Positions 8,377 to 16,026 of a DNA stretch of 20,469 nt are shown here, piece after piece. Under the pieces are notes generated by a model. It was not told where the DNA came from. It did not search any database and was given only the letters and a program-made list of their open reading frames with translations. Source of the DNA: Anaerolineaceae bacterium UBA5365 (GTDB lineage: Bacteria > Chloroflexota > Anaerolineae > Anaerolineales > Anaerolineaceae); assembly GCA_002407905.1 (NCBI GenBank), contig DHPL01000004.1, positions 6,386 through 26,854 on the forward strand, in the 5' to 3' direction. A program made the translations under genes and the position numbers. Within the stretch, counting starts at the first letter, position 1; every line of letters begins with the position of its first letter.

Positions 8377-9590
8377 AAAAGCGGGTTTTATTCTTGCTCA
8401 CTCAGGATCTTACCAGCCCCTCGGGATTGGGGCGGTATCTGCCAATGAGCAAAGGTTTTGCTGCAAGCGGGTGGGACTTGTGGATAGCTGCCTTGCATGG
8501 CGATTATGGGAATCTGGATCAGAAACGGCTGTTGGTGGATGGTGTGCGGGTTGAATACGTCGCCCAAATGCATGTGGACAAAAAAGGGAACCGAACCAAG
8601 TATTTTGGGCCTTTGAAGCTTATTTGGCGGGCACTGCAAGGGACGATTAGTCTTTATAAAGCCTGCCTCAGAGCCCGTCCTGATTTGATCGTGATTGGCA
8701 AACCACATCCAATGAATAGTTTGGCTGCCCTGGCTTATCGCCTCTTCCACCCTTGCAAGTTGGTGCTGGATTGTGACGATCTGGAATCCGAATCGAATTT
8801 TATTCAGCATGAGATCTACCGTAAGATTTTGGCATTCTTCGAAAAGCAGGTGCCGCAAAATGCAGACCTGGTCACGACGAATACCCAATTAAACCTGGAG
8901 CGGATGGTGAAGGTGGGACTGCCTGCATCCAAGCTTGTGTACTTACCCAATGGCGTTGATCTGGAGCGATTCCCTGATATTCCGGAATCGGAAACCTTAG
9001 CCCTTCGGCAGCAGCTGGCTCTCGGAGATGCACCCGTGATCGGCTATGTGGGCAGCATGAATCTGGCAAATCATTCCGTTGATCTTTTGTTACAAGCCTT
9101 TGCTGTTGCTTACAAAGACCGTCCGGATGTCCGCCTGCTGCTCGTGGGCGGGGGCAAGGACTTGGATAATATACGTACATTAGCCAGGGACCTAGACATC
9201 GATGGGGCTACCATTGCGGTTGGCCGTGTGGACCCAAGTGAAGTAAATTCCTATACTAGAATCTGCAACATCGCTGTTGACCCAGTACGGGACAGCATGG
9301 CAGAACGCGGCCGTTGTCCGTTGAAAATCTTTGAGGCCTGGGCAGCGGGCGTACCCTTTGTGACTATGGATGTGGGCGACCGCCGGCTTCTGGCAGGGGA
9401 TCCACCAGCTGTAGTACTTACTGACGAATCCCCAGTGCGATTTGCGGAGACGTTGCTTAGTTTGCTTGACGATTTTGTCTTGCAGGCTGAATTGAAGCGC
9501 AGAATGGCTGCCAGGCGTGATGACATTTCTTGGGATTCCCGGATGAAAAGCGCTCTGCCGCCTATTGAGGCTTTGATAGAAAATGAATAG
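8373..9590 (+). CDS. glycosyltransferase, GT4 family
   Basis: Second GT-B glycosyltransferase of the operon, 405 residues. The N-terminal domain has SPSGLGRYLPMSKGFAASGW, then a patch of basic and aromatic residues that may lie at the membrane (GPLKLIWRALQGTISLYKA), LIVIGKPHP and LVLDCDDLESE. The donor domain has LVYLPNGVDLERF, VIGYVGSMNLANHSVDLLLQAF, and the EX7E element in KIFEAWAAGVPFVT. The DCDD and PNGVD segments are typical of GT4 enzymes of cell-surface polysaccharide clusters. It overlaps the preceding gene by 4 bases and the flippase by 8 bases. The donor sugar is not predictable. Confidence 0.88.
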   Translation: MKKRVLFLLTQDLTSPSGLGRYLPMSKGFAASGWDLWIAALHGDYGNLDQKRLLVDGVRVEYVAQMHVDKKGNRTKYFGPLKLIWRALQGTISLYKACLRARPDLIVIGKPHPMNSLAALAYRLFHPCKLVLDCDDLESESNFIQHEIYRKILAFFEKQVPQNADLVTTNTQLNLERMVKVGLPASKLVYLPNGVDLERFPDIPESETLALRQQLALGDAPVIGYVGSMNLANHSVDLLLQAFAVAYKDRPDVRLLLVGGGKDLDNIRTLARDLDIDGATIAVGRVDPSEVNSYTRICNIAVDPVRDSMAERGRCPLKIFEAWAAGVPFVTMDVGDRRLLAGDPPAVVLTDESPVRFAETLLSLLDDFVLQAELKRRMAARRDDISWDSRMKSALPPIEALIENE

Positions 9591-10875
9591 GGCCACAAAC
9601 TCAAAAGGGTGGTCAGCAGAATTATTTAATTTAATATCCCCCAAAGGGTTGAAGCAATTGCTGGCTTACAGTTCCGGCAACTTCGGTGCCCAGCTCGTGA
9701 TGATGCTCTACGCGGTACTGGTGGCCCGTTTTCTCGAACCGGAAAACTTAGGTGTTTACAGCGGGGTGTACGCAATCTTGGGTGTGAGTATTACCCTTGT
9801 GAATTTGGGAATGGATAACTGGTTCCTCAAAGAAGGCTCACGGGGAGGGGACCGATCCTTAAAATTTTTCAGTGTTGTTTCCAACAAGATCTTTCTAGGT
9901 ATTCTTTGGACCTTGCTCTGCTTGCTGTTCATTCCTTTGCTTAAACCAGAAGCTTTTAGAATTGCCTTTATCCTTTTTGCTTGTATCGACCTGCTCTGTG
10001 ACTCCTTGCTCAACTCAATCATCGCCTTGCTTACGATCGATAAGGCTGTCAGAAAGACGAATACGCTGATCCTCGCCTCGCGTTCCGGTAAGCTCGTGCT
10101 GCTCCTTGGTTTGATTTTTCTCCAGGGTAAGGCCGTGGTCTGGGTGGCATTGACGCGCATGCTGGTTGCCCTGATCGTCTGCGGCCTCGGGTTTTTGGAA
10201 CTTCAGAAGCAAGAGGATTTTCACTGGCGCCTGCCGAGATTAAATCTGTCGATACTGAAAGACGCGCGCCACTTTGCGTTATCGGACATTTTGGCGGTCA
10301 TTTATGGGAATTTAGACTTGGCGATTCTTTCGGTGTACTCTCTAGTCCAAGCGGGTTATTATTCGCCGGCTACGGGAATCATCCATGCTTTGTTTGTGAT
10401 CCCCTCGTCTTTTTACTATTATTTCCTGCCCACAGTCACCAAAGGTTTGGATCTTGGCACCTGGAAACAAAAACCTGACTCAGTGAAGTTGATCCTTCTA
10501 TTTAGCGTCTTAGGAGTTGTGCTTAGTCTGGGAACTCTTGTTTTTGCATATACCCTTTTCCTTCCGATCTTAGGCGCTGATTATCAGTTGAGCAGACCGC
10601 TTCTTGGTCTGCTAAGTCCAATATTGATTTTTAAATCAATCTCGATGGGATTTGCTGTACTGATCGTAGCTCAAGCCCTGCAACAGAAAAGGCTGCTTCC
10701 CCAATTTCTGATCGCGCTACTGGATATCATTTTGGTCTTCGCGCTAGTTCCTGGTTTTGGTGCGCGGGGAGTTGCTTGGGCTTACCTCGCCAGTGAATTG
10801 TTATTAATGTTGGCGTACGCGGTGATCGCTATCAAGTACGCTGACAATAATCCCCAAGTGGTGGATCGATCATGA
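9583..10875 (+). CDS. oligosaccharide flippase, Wzx/MATE-like
   Basis: A 430-residue polytopic membrane protein, with about 12-14 hydrophobic helices, of the polysaccharide transporter type that flips undecaprenyl-linked repeat units across the membrane. The start of the core reads LKQLLAYSSGNFGAQLVMML, followed by LVARFLEPENLGVYSGVYAILG, which matches the conserved first two helices of Wzx proteins (ring of RFLxPExxGxYS). Further on there is YYSPATGIIHALFVIPSSFYYYFLP. It overlaps the preceding glycosyltransferase by 8 bases and the pyruvyl transferase by 4. No Wzy polymerase or chain-length regulator accompanies it here, so the product may be a short unit or be finished by genes elsewhere. 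The local composition is the lowest in G+C of the window (sampled 9601-9660: 22 of 60). Confidence 0.88.
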   Translation: MNRATNSKGWSAELFNLISPKGLKQLLAYSSGNFGAQLVMMLYAVLVARFLEPENLGVYSGVYAILGVSITLVNLGMDNWFLKEGSRGGDRSLKFFSVVSNKIFLGILWTLLCLLFIPLLKPEAFRIAFILFACIDLLCDSLLNSIIALLTIDKAVRKTNTLILASRSGKLVLLLGLIFLQGKAVVWVALTRMLVALIVCGLGFLELQKQEDFHWRLPRLNLSILKDARHFALSDILAVIYGNLDLAILSVYSLVQAGYYSPATGIIHALFVIPSSFYYYFLPTVTKGLDLGTWKQKPDSVKLILLFSVLGVVLSLGTLVFAYTLFLPILGADYQLSRPLLGLLSPILIFKSISMGFAVLIVAQALQQKRLLPQFLIALLDIILVFALVPGFGARGVAWAYLASELLLMLAYAVIAIKYADNNPQVVDRS

Positions 10876-12158
10876 AAGTAGTTATCACCAACTTTCATTC
10901 AGCAGCCAACGCCGGCGACCTGGCTATTCTTCAGGTCACAATTAAGCAAATCCGCGAGTTATTTCCCGGAGCGGAGATTACTGTTCTGGCGAACTATCCC
11001 AATGAGCCGGCATTGCAAAGTTTAGGGGTGCAGCTTGTTCCTTCGATGTGGGCCCAATGTGGGGTGAATTCGGCTAAGTCAGTATTATTTCAGGCCGCTC
11101 AATTCTTACTCAAATGGGTTGGCCTGCTAGTGATGAAGTACTCGAGTAAAGGTGTGAAGACAAGCGATAGGGCAGCCGGTACACCCTTAAGAAAACTGTT
11201 TAAGACCATCATTGATGCTGATTTAGTGTTGGCTTGCTCTGGCAACCAGTTTTATTCTACCGGCCGGTGGGGTTGGCCTTTCCCGGTCAACCTGAGCGCG
11301 CTTTGGTTTGCTGCGATTTCCAAACGCAGAATGTACATATTGCCCCAGTCTATTGGTCCTCTCAAGCGGGCTTGGGAACGCAGGGCTTTAAAGTGTGTTT
11401 ACGCGAAAGCCAAGCGTGTCTATCTACGAGATGCAAGTTCAATAACCTTAGCTGATGAGATCGGCATACCGACGGTGAGCACCAAGTATGCTCCAGACCC
11501 TGCCTTTCTCCTCTCTCCCGAGCCAGTTAATATTGCAAGAGAATACCTTCAGAGCCTAGGTGCAGACCTCTCACGGCCAAAACTGGGGGTGACCGTTATC
11601 GCCCGCATGGGTAAAGCTTTGGATCAGAAAGTATTGGATCGTTATTATCAGCATCTGACTCAGGTTTTGGAAAAGCATACAAAAGAAACTGGGGCACAGG
11701 TTATTGTTTTTACGCAGGTGAGTGGACCCTCACCTCTTGAGGATGATCGGCGGCCGTCAAGGGATCTCGTGCGCGAACTTGTTGCGCGAGGGATTCCTGC
11801 TTTTTCCGCTGAAGGCATTTCAGAACCTCCCATGCTTAAAGCCCTTTACGGTCAGATGGATGTCTTTTTGGCCAGCCGATTGCACTCAGGCATTTTTTCA
11901 ACCTCAATGAACGTCCCAACACTTTTTCTGGGCTATCTCACAAAAACCAAAGGGATGCTTCGCTCCCTGAAAATAGACGCCCCAGTAATTGATTTAGCAG
12001 AGTTAGAAGAGGACGCTCTCGCCTCTGCCTTGAAAGATATTTGGGCGAAGCAAGATCTGGCCCGGGTATCTCTAAGACGGACGATTCCTGAGATTGTTGA
12101 AGCAAGCCGGTTGCCTTTGCAGGAGATTCAGCGAGACTTTGAAGGAGGAAAGGCTTGA
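10872..12158 (+). CDS. polysaccharide pyruvyl transferase family protein
   Basis: Member of the CsaB/WcaK family, which adds a ketal-linked pyruvate from phosphoenolpyruvate to sugar residues of surface glycans; acts in the cytoplasm on the lipid-linked unit. The N-terminus has NFHSAANAGDLAILQ, the family's Asn/Gly-rich start. The middle has LPQSIGPLKRAWERRA and VYLRDASSITLADEIG (the Arg-Asp element). The C-terminal half has TVIARMGK, VFTQVSGPSP, and FLASRLHSGIFSTSMNVPTLFLGY, with the conserved RLH. CsaB-type pyruvylation is known to create the ligand for SLH-domain surface proteins, but no SLH domain is seen in this window. It overlaps both neighbours by 4 bases. Confidence 0.85.
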   Translation: MKVVITNFHSAANAGDLAILQVTIKQIRELFPGAEITVLANYPNEPALQSLGVQLVPSMWAQCGVNSAKSVLFQAAQFLLKWVGLLVMKYSSKGVKTSDRAAGTPLRKLFKTIIDADLVLACSGNQFYSTGRWGWPFPVNLSALWFAAISKRRMYILPQSIGPLKRAWERRALKCVYAKAKRVYLRDASSITLADEIGIPTVSTKYAPDPAFLLSPEPVNIAREYLQSLGADLSRPKLGVTVIARMGKALDQKVLDRYYQHLTQVLEKHTKETGAQVIVFTQVSGPSPLEDDRRPSRDLVRELVARGIPAFSAEGISEPPMLKALYGQMDVFLASRLHSGIFSTSMNVPTLFLGYLTKTKGMLRSLKIDAPVIDLAELEEDALASALKDIWAKQDLARVSLRRTIPEIVEASRLPLQEIQRDFEGGKA

Positions 12159-13318
12159 CCAGAGTTATTCAGCTCATCCGGGGCCTGGACATAGGCGGCG
12201 AACATGGTGGTGCCGAACTATTCGGTGTGCGCCTGGCTCAGCAGCTGAGGAGACTTCCGGATTTGGAAGTATCGGTCGTCGGTTTTTATAAACTTGGCAC
12301 TGAAACTGAGCGAGCCTGGCTTGAGATTTTAAATAACCAGGGGCTCCAGACAGAACTGCTGACCAGTTGGGAAGGAAACATGGATCTGGGCAGCTTTCAC
12401 AAGGCAACCAGCAAATTGAACAAACTGGTTAAGAATAGTGGTGCCCAAGTCATCCATAGTCACTTTCATTTAGGCAGTTTGGCGAGTGCCTGGTTGAAAA
12501 TTCGGGGCCTCACCAGGGCTTCCGTTCGAACGGCGCATAACCACGATGAGTGGTCTGACAACCGGCTTTCGTGGCTCCTCAAACCGTTTTTTATCAACCA
12601 GATTTTCCCCAGGGTGTTGGATACTGAGGCCGGGGTTTCTGAGGCGGTTGTAAATTACCTGAAATCGCGCTCCATGTACTCCAGAAACCACCCGGAGAAG
12701 TTTCCCCTAATCTACAACGGAATCGCTGTGGAGGAGATCCAGAGCTTCGCCAGAGATGTAACCCCTGCAGGTACCTGTAAAATGGTCACGAACGGTCGGT
12801 TAGATCGGCAAAAAGGTTACCCTTATTTGATCCAAGCCTTGGAATTGTATAATCAAGGCCAGAGTTCCTGGCAGATGGAAATCATTGGTGAAGGCGTGGA
12901 ACGTGAGGCTCTCGAGCAACAAGTTGCCAAAGCAGGATTAGCCGATAAGGTCAGCTTTGCAGGAACCATGCCCCATGCTGAAGCAATCCGAAGGGTTGCT
13001 GCCGCTCATTTGTTTGTGCTTGCTTCATTATGGGAAGGTTTGCCTACAAGTGTCCTCGAAGCGATGGCACTCGGCGTACCGGTAGTCGCCACAGACATAC
13101 CCGGAACGCGAGAACTGATTTCAACCGGTAATACTGGAAGGCTGGTGCCCGCAAAAGACCCTCAGGCTCTGGCGGAAGCGATTCGAGCTGTTTTTGCGGA
13201 AAAAGAAAAGACTAAGCTGATGGCTGTCAATGCGAAAGCTGCTGCTACAAAATTTGACTTTACCGAAATTGCCAAAGCTTACACAGCGATTTACTTCAAC
13301 TTGCTCAGGAACAATTAG
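12155..13318 (+). CDS. glycosyltransferase, GT4 family
   Basis: Third GT-B enzyme and last gene of the operon, 387 residues. It begins with LIRGLDIGGEHGGAELFGV, the acceptor glycine loop. It continues with VIHSHFHLGSLASAW and RTAHNHDEWSDN, and the donor domain has MVTNGRLDRQKGYPYLIQAL, IIGEGVEREALEQQV, and a full EX7E element in SLWEGLPTSVLEAMALGVPVVATDIPG. This is the textbook GT4 pattern. The start is a TTG at 12155 with GGAGG at 12144-12148, six bases ahead, and it overlaps the upstream stop as TTGA. The 3' end overlaps the convergent lipoprotein gene by 4 bases (TTAG), with no hairpin terminator between them. Confidence 0.92.
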   Translation: MTRVIQLIRGLDIGGEHGGAELFGVRLAQQLRRLPDLEVSVVGFYKLGTETERAWLEILNNQGLQTELLTSWEGNMDLGSFHKATSKLNKLVKNSGAQVIHSHFHLGSLASAWLKIRGLTRASVRTAHNHDEWSDNRLSWLLKPFFINQIFPRVLDTEAGVSEAVVNYLKSRSMYSRNHPEKFPLIYNGIAVEEIQSFARDVTPAGTCKMVTNGRLDRQKGYPYLIQALELYNQGQSSWQMEIIGEGVEREALEQQVAKAGLADKVSFAGTMPHAEAIRRVAAAHLFVLASLWEGLPTSVLEAMALGVPVVATDIPGTRELISTGNTGRLVPAKDPQALAEAIRAVFAEKEKTKLMAVNAKAAATKFDFTEIAKAYTAIYFNLLRNN

Positions 13319-13770
13319 GGCACTACCGAAGCTATAGTTCCAAGCGAAACAACCTGATCCGCAACTGCGGTGAATATTTTTGCGTCCGGGCTGTCATCCT
13401 CGGATATTACCTCATATTTCACCGTCATTGAACCAACAACCAAGACGTATTCCCCAGGCTCCAGGTTTTGAAATACAAAACTTCCATCTTGCGCGGCAAT
13501 GGTTGAGGGGCTCGAAGCTTCATCCACCATGAACGCGGCTTCACCATCCGCTCCTCTGAAAATTTGACCTAATCGTAAGGTCATCAGGGAGTGGGGCTCT
13601 CCATTTTCTTTAAGCAAGGTGCCTGTGAATGCAGCTTTACCGGCCTCGGGTTTGACAGGCGTGGGTTCCGGCACGAGGGTTGGTGCTACAGTCGGGGTTT
13701 GTTGGCAAGCCGCGAGCATCGAAATAAGAAAAACGAGAATCAGAATGAATGAAAATCTTTTATTGGTCAT
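13315..13770 (-). CDS. small lipoprotein with an Ig-like / carboxypeptidase-regulatory-like domain
   Basis: A 151-residue exported lipoprotein. From the chosen start, residues 1-21 form a signal peptide (basic MTNKR, then a hydrophobic core) that ends in the lipobox LAAC, with the lipidated Cys at 22. A Thr/Pro/Val-rich linker follows (about 23-40), then a domain starting FTGTLLKENGEPHSLMTLRL and ending QNLEPGEYVLVVGS, the layout of small beta-sandwich CarboxypepD_reg or transthyretin-like domains. Its role is unknown; it is likely anchored outside the cytoplasmic membrane. The start at 13770 is preferred over the upstream in-frame ATG at 13821 because the signal peptide then starts properly and GGTTGGGAG lies just before it. 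It is divergent from the repeat protein and convergent with the last glycosyltransferase. Confidence 0.75.
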   Translation of the reverse strand: MTNKRFSFILILVFLISMLAACQQTPTVAPTLVPEPTPVKPEAGKAAFTGTLLKENGEPHSLMTLRLGQIFRGADGEAAFMVDEASSPSTIAAQDGSFVFQNLEPGEYVLVVGSMTVKYEVISEDDSPDAKIFTAVADQVVSLGTIASVVP

Positions 13771-13846
13771 AGTCTCCCAACCTTTAGGTAGAAAACACAT
13801 TAATACTACCAGTACAGCCAAAATAATACCAAAGGGTTATTGCTTC

Positions 13847-13876
13847 TTGCTTGGGAAATGGTAAAAATGCTAACAT
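13847..13876 (+). promoter_or_regulatory. promoter with extended -10 for the four-repeat secreted protein
   Basis: TTGCTT at 13847-13852, an 18-base spacer, and TAACAT at 13871-13876 preceded by TGC (extended -10). Transcription would start near 13883, leaving a short leader that holds the strong SD GGAGGA before ATG 13898. Confidence 0.45.
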
Positions 13877-13897
13877 ACGCAACATTGGAGGAACTCT

Positions 13898-15286
13898 ATG
13901 AAAAAAATCTTTTTAGTGCTCGCAGTATTCGCTCTTGTTTTTGCCACTGCTGTCACTACCAGCCCGGTTAAGGCAGTAGCTTATGGCACCCAGTTTGTCA
14001 CTTCGATCACCTACCAAAATGTAGGCACTGCTGCAGCCAACATTACAATCCAGTTTTATCCCAAGGCTAACGGCACTCCAATCCCGGTTACTCCGGCTCC
14101 GCTAGCGAAAGGTGCTGGCACTTCCCTCTATGTAGGTAGTGTATCCGGTCTTTCCTCAGGCTTCCTCGGATCAGCCGTGCTTAGTTCAGACCAACCCGTG
14201 GTTGCAACCCTCGTTCAAATTGGCTCTGGTACGGTGAAAAACCGCCCGCTTTCCGGTGCCTTTAGCGCCGGCAGCAATTACGTACTGGTTCCCACAGTCC
14301 TAAAGAACTACTTCGGCAGCAATTCAGTGTTTTCTGTACAGAACGTTGGCTCTGCGGCAACCGATGTGACCCTCAAGTTTGTGCCCACATCCGGCGCGAC
14401 CGTAACCCACACAGTCAGTGCGCTACCTGCCGGGTCGGCAGAATATATTGATATGGGAACCTTCCCGGGCATCACAGCCCCAACATTCAACGGCTCGGTG
14501 CAGATTAATACTACTGGATCAGTAGTGGCTTCTTCAATGGAATTAGGCACCACCAGCGACAAAGCTTATGCCTTTGAAGGCGCAACTGATTTTGCCAGCA
14601 CCATCTTCATGCCTTCTGCGCTGTGCAGCTATAACGGCCAGACATCCTGGTATGCCGTTCAGAATACTGCTGCCGGCAACGTTGGAGTGACTGTAAAGTA
14701 CAGCAATGGCAAGAATGATGGGCCTTACACCCTGGCTCCTGGTGCCAAGAAAAGTTTTGGCGGTTGTGCTGCCGGTAACCCTGCTGGTTTCATCGGCTCT
14801 GCCCAAATTGTTTCTACCGGTGGCGACATCGTTGCCATGGGTAAGATCGACGGCGGCGGCCTGACCACAGCCTTCCTTGGTTTTACTGATGGCGCTCAGA
14901 CCGTTGCCCTGCCCTACGTGCGCTGGACCCAGACCCGCTGGCTCGATGGGACGCGCCAACGCGCCTACATCGCGATCCAGAATGTTGGTACTGCTCCTTT
15001 AGCCGCAGGTGCCGCAAAAGTGGAATACTATGACAAGGCCGGTACGCTCGTAGGCACTCACCCGCTTGCCGCGATGGCAGTTGGCGGCAAAGCCAATTCC
15101 AACCCCTCAACAATCGGTGCAGCCGGTGCTGAATTTGGCGCCTATCCTGATGGCAGCTTCGGCGGCGCCGCAGTCGTAAAAGGACCTGTTGGCAGCAAAC
15201 TGGCTGTAGTTGTGCGCATCGTCACCTACGTTGGCGGCCCGATGGTGGGTGAAGACTACCAGGGTATTCCTCTGCTCACCCCGTAA
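13898..15286 (+). CDS. secreted surface protein of four Ig-like repeats
   Basis: A 462-residue exported protein of unknown function. Residues 1-26 are a signal peptide (MKKIF, hydrophobic core, likely cut after SPVKA). The mature part is four imperfect repeats of about 107 residues, marked by a Gln-Asn pair at 40, 148, 255 and 361. Each repeat begins with a strand of the form Y/F-x-x-QN and has a later GS/GA element (GFLGSAV, FNGSVQI, GFIGSAQI, FGGAAVV). It is rich in Ala, Gly, Thr, Ser and Val and low in charge, like S-layer or sheath proteins. There is no SLH domain, LPXTG or C-terminal membrane helix. It has a good SD (GGAGGA), its own promoter and a strong terminator, so it is probably a single, well expressed gene. 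A structural surface role is inference. Confidence 0.75.
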   Translation: MKKIFLVLAVFALVFATAVTTSPVKAVAYGTQFVTSITYQNVGTAAANITIQFYPKANGTPIPVTPAPLAKGAGTSLYVGSVSGLSSGFLGSAVLSSDQPVVATLVQIGSGTVKNRPLSGAFSAGSNYVLVPTVLKNYFGSNSVFSVQNVGSAATDVTLKFVPTSGATVTHTVSALPAGSAEYIDMGTFPGITAPTFNGSVQINTTGSVVASSMELGTTSDKAYAFEGATDFASTIFMPSALCSYNGQTSWYAVQNTAAGNVGVTVKYSNGKNDGPYTLAPGAKKSFGGCAAGNPAGFIGSAQIVSTGGDIVAMGKIDGGGLTTAFLGFTDGAQTVALPYVRWTQTRWLDGTRQRAYIAIQNVGTAPLAAGAAKVEYYDKAGTLVGTHPLAAMAVGGKANSNPSTIGAAGAEFGAYPDGSFGGAAVVKGPVGSKLAVVVRIVTYVGGPMVGEDYQGIPLLTP

Positions 15287-15306
15287 TCGTCAACCGATTT
15301 AAGAAT

Positions 15307-15336
15307 AAAGAGGCAGAAATTAGTTTCTGCCTCTTT
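15307..15336. terminator. bidirectional hairpin terminator
   Basis: A perfect 13-base-pair stem (AAAGAGGCAGAAA at 15307-15319, TTTCTGCCTCTTT at 15324-15336) with the loop TTAG. T-rich runs follow on both strands. It ends the repeat protein gene on the plus strand. On the minus strand the loop holds the stop codon of the methyltransferase and the right arm encodes its last residues. Confidence 0.88.
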
Positions 15337-16012
15337 TGCTTAAAATTGCAAAGTAATTCTTGGGATGGCCCGCACCGGTGTACTTGTAAATCAACTCCAG
15401 TTCATGGAAAACAATGGCCAGGGCTGCGGCAGCAACTTTGAAGAGCAGCAGGAACGGAAGAAGAAAAACCTTAAACAGAGGTTTGCATTTTGGAAGACCC
15501 TTCAGCGGAAGGTATTTGCTCATATTTGCCAGTTGGTAGGCAACCGTACCGAAATACCCTTCTAGCCAGTCTAATTTCTCGATCACGAATCCGTTTTGTT
15601 CAAATAATCTTCTCAAACCATATTGGGTAAACCGTTGGTAATCGTATGGGGTTTCGTGTTCTTCATAAAAAAGCGGGCCGCTGAAAAACAACTTGCCGTC
15701 CAGGACCAATACCCGGTTCAGTTCACCCAGCACCTTTGTGGGTTCTTCTACGTGTTCAATGACCTGATTAAAAAGCAGGCCATCCAAAGATTCTGCCTTC
15801 AGAGGTATATGACTTAAATCGGCAATAAAAGAGGGTTTGGCGTACGCTTTATCGGTACGCATAAGATCTGTGGTCAGAAACCGGGTGTGCTGAAAGAAGA
15901 GCCGGTAAGGAGCATCACCGGAACCCGCATCCAAAACCAAAGATCCCGGAGGCAGGCTTGCGCCAAACTCCTGAACTTCTTTTGCGAGGCGAACGCGGGA
16001 TGAATTCTTCAT
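15320..16012 (-). CDS. class I SAM-dependent methyltransferase
   Basis: A 230-residue Methyltransf_11-type enzyme. Motif I is LVLDAGSGDAPYR (about 25-37), a SAM-binding loop; then come FLTTDL (acidic end of strand 2), ADLSHIPLKAESLDGLLFNQVIEHVEEP (motif II region) and LNRVLVLDGKLFFSGPLFYEEHETPYDYQRFT. The last motif, with HETPYD and FT, recurs in methyltransferases of polysaccharide and surface-glycan clusters. The C-terminal 70 residues are hydrophobic and basic, suggesting membrane contact. The substrate is unknown. It starts 14 bases after the LuxR/kelch gene, with GAGGG ahead, so the two probably share a transcript. Its stop lies in the loop of the shared terminator. Confidence 0.85.
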   Translation of the reverse strand: MKNSSRVRLAKEVQEFGASLPPGSLVLDAGSGDAPYRLFFQHTRFLTTDLMRTDKAYAKPSFIADLSHIPLKAESLDGLLFNQVIEHVEEPTKVLGELNRVLVLDGKLFFSGPLFYEEHETPYDYQRFTQYGLRRLFEQNGFVIEKLDWLEGYFGTVAYQLANMSKYLPLKGLPKCKPLFKVFLLPFLLLFKVAAAALAIVFHELELIYKYTGAGHPKNYFAILSKRGRN

Positions 16013-16026
16013 GAGGCCCTCACGGT

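Noticed and set aside
9192..9644. A 150-codon minus-strand frame opposite the second glycosyltransferase.
   Set aside because: Shadow of a conserved glycosyltransferase C-terminal domain; no motif and no start signals of note.
13898..15286. Reading the four-repeat protein as an SLH- or LPXTG-anchored S-layer protein.
   Set aside because: Neither an SLH domain nor a sortase motif is visible; only a general surface role is kept as inference.
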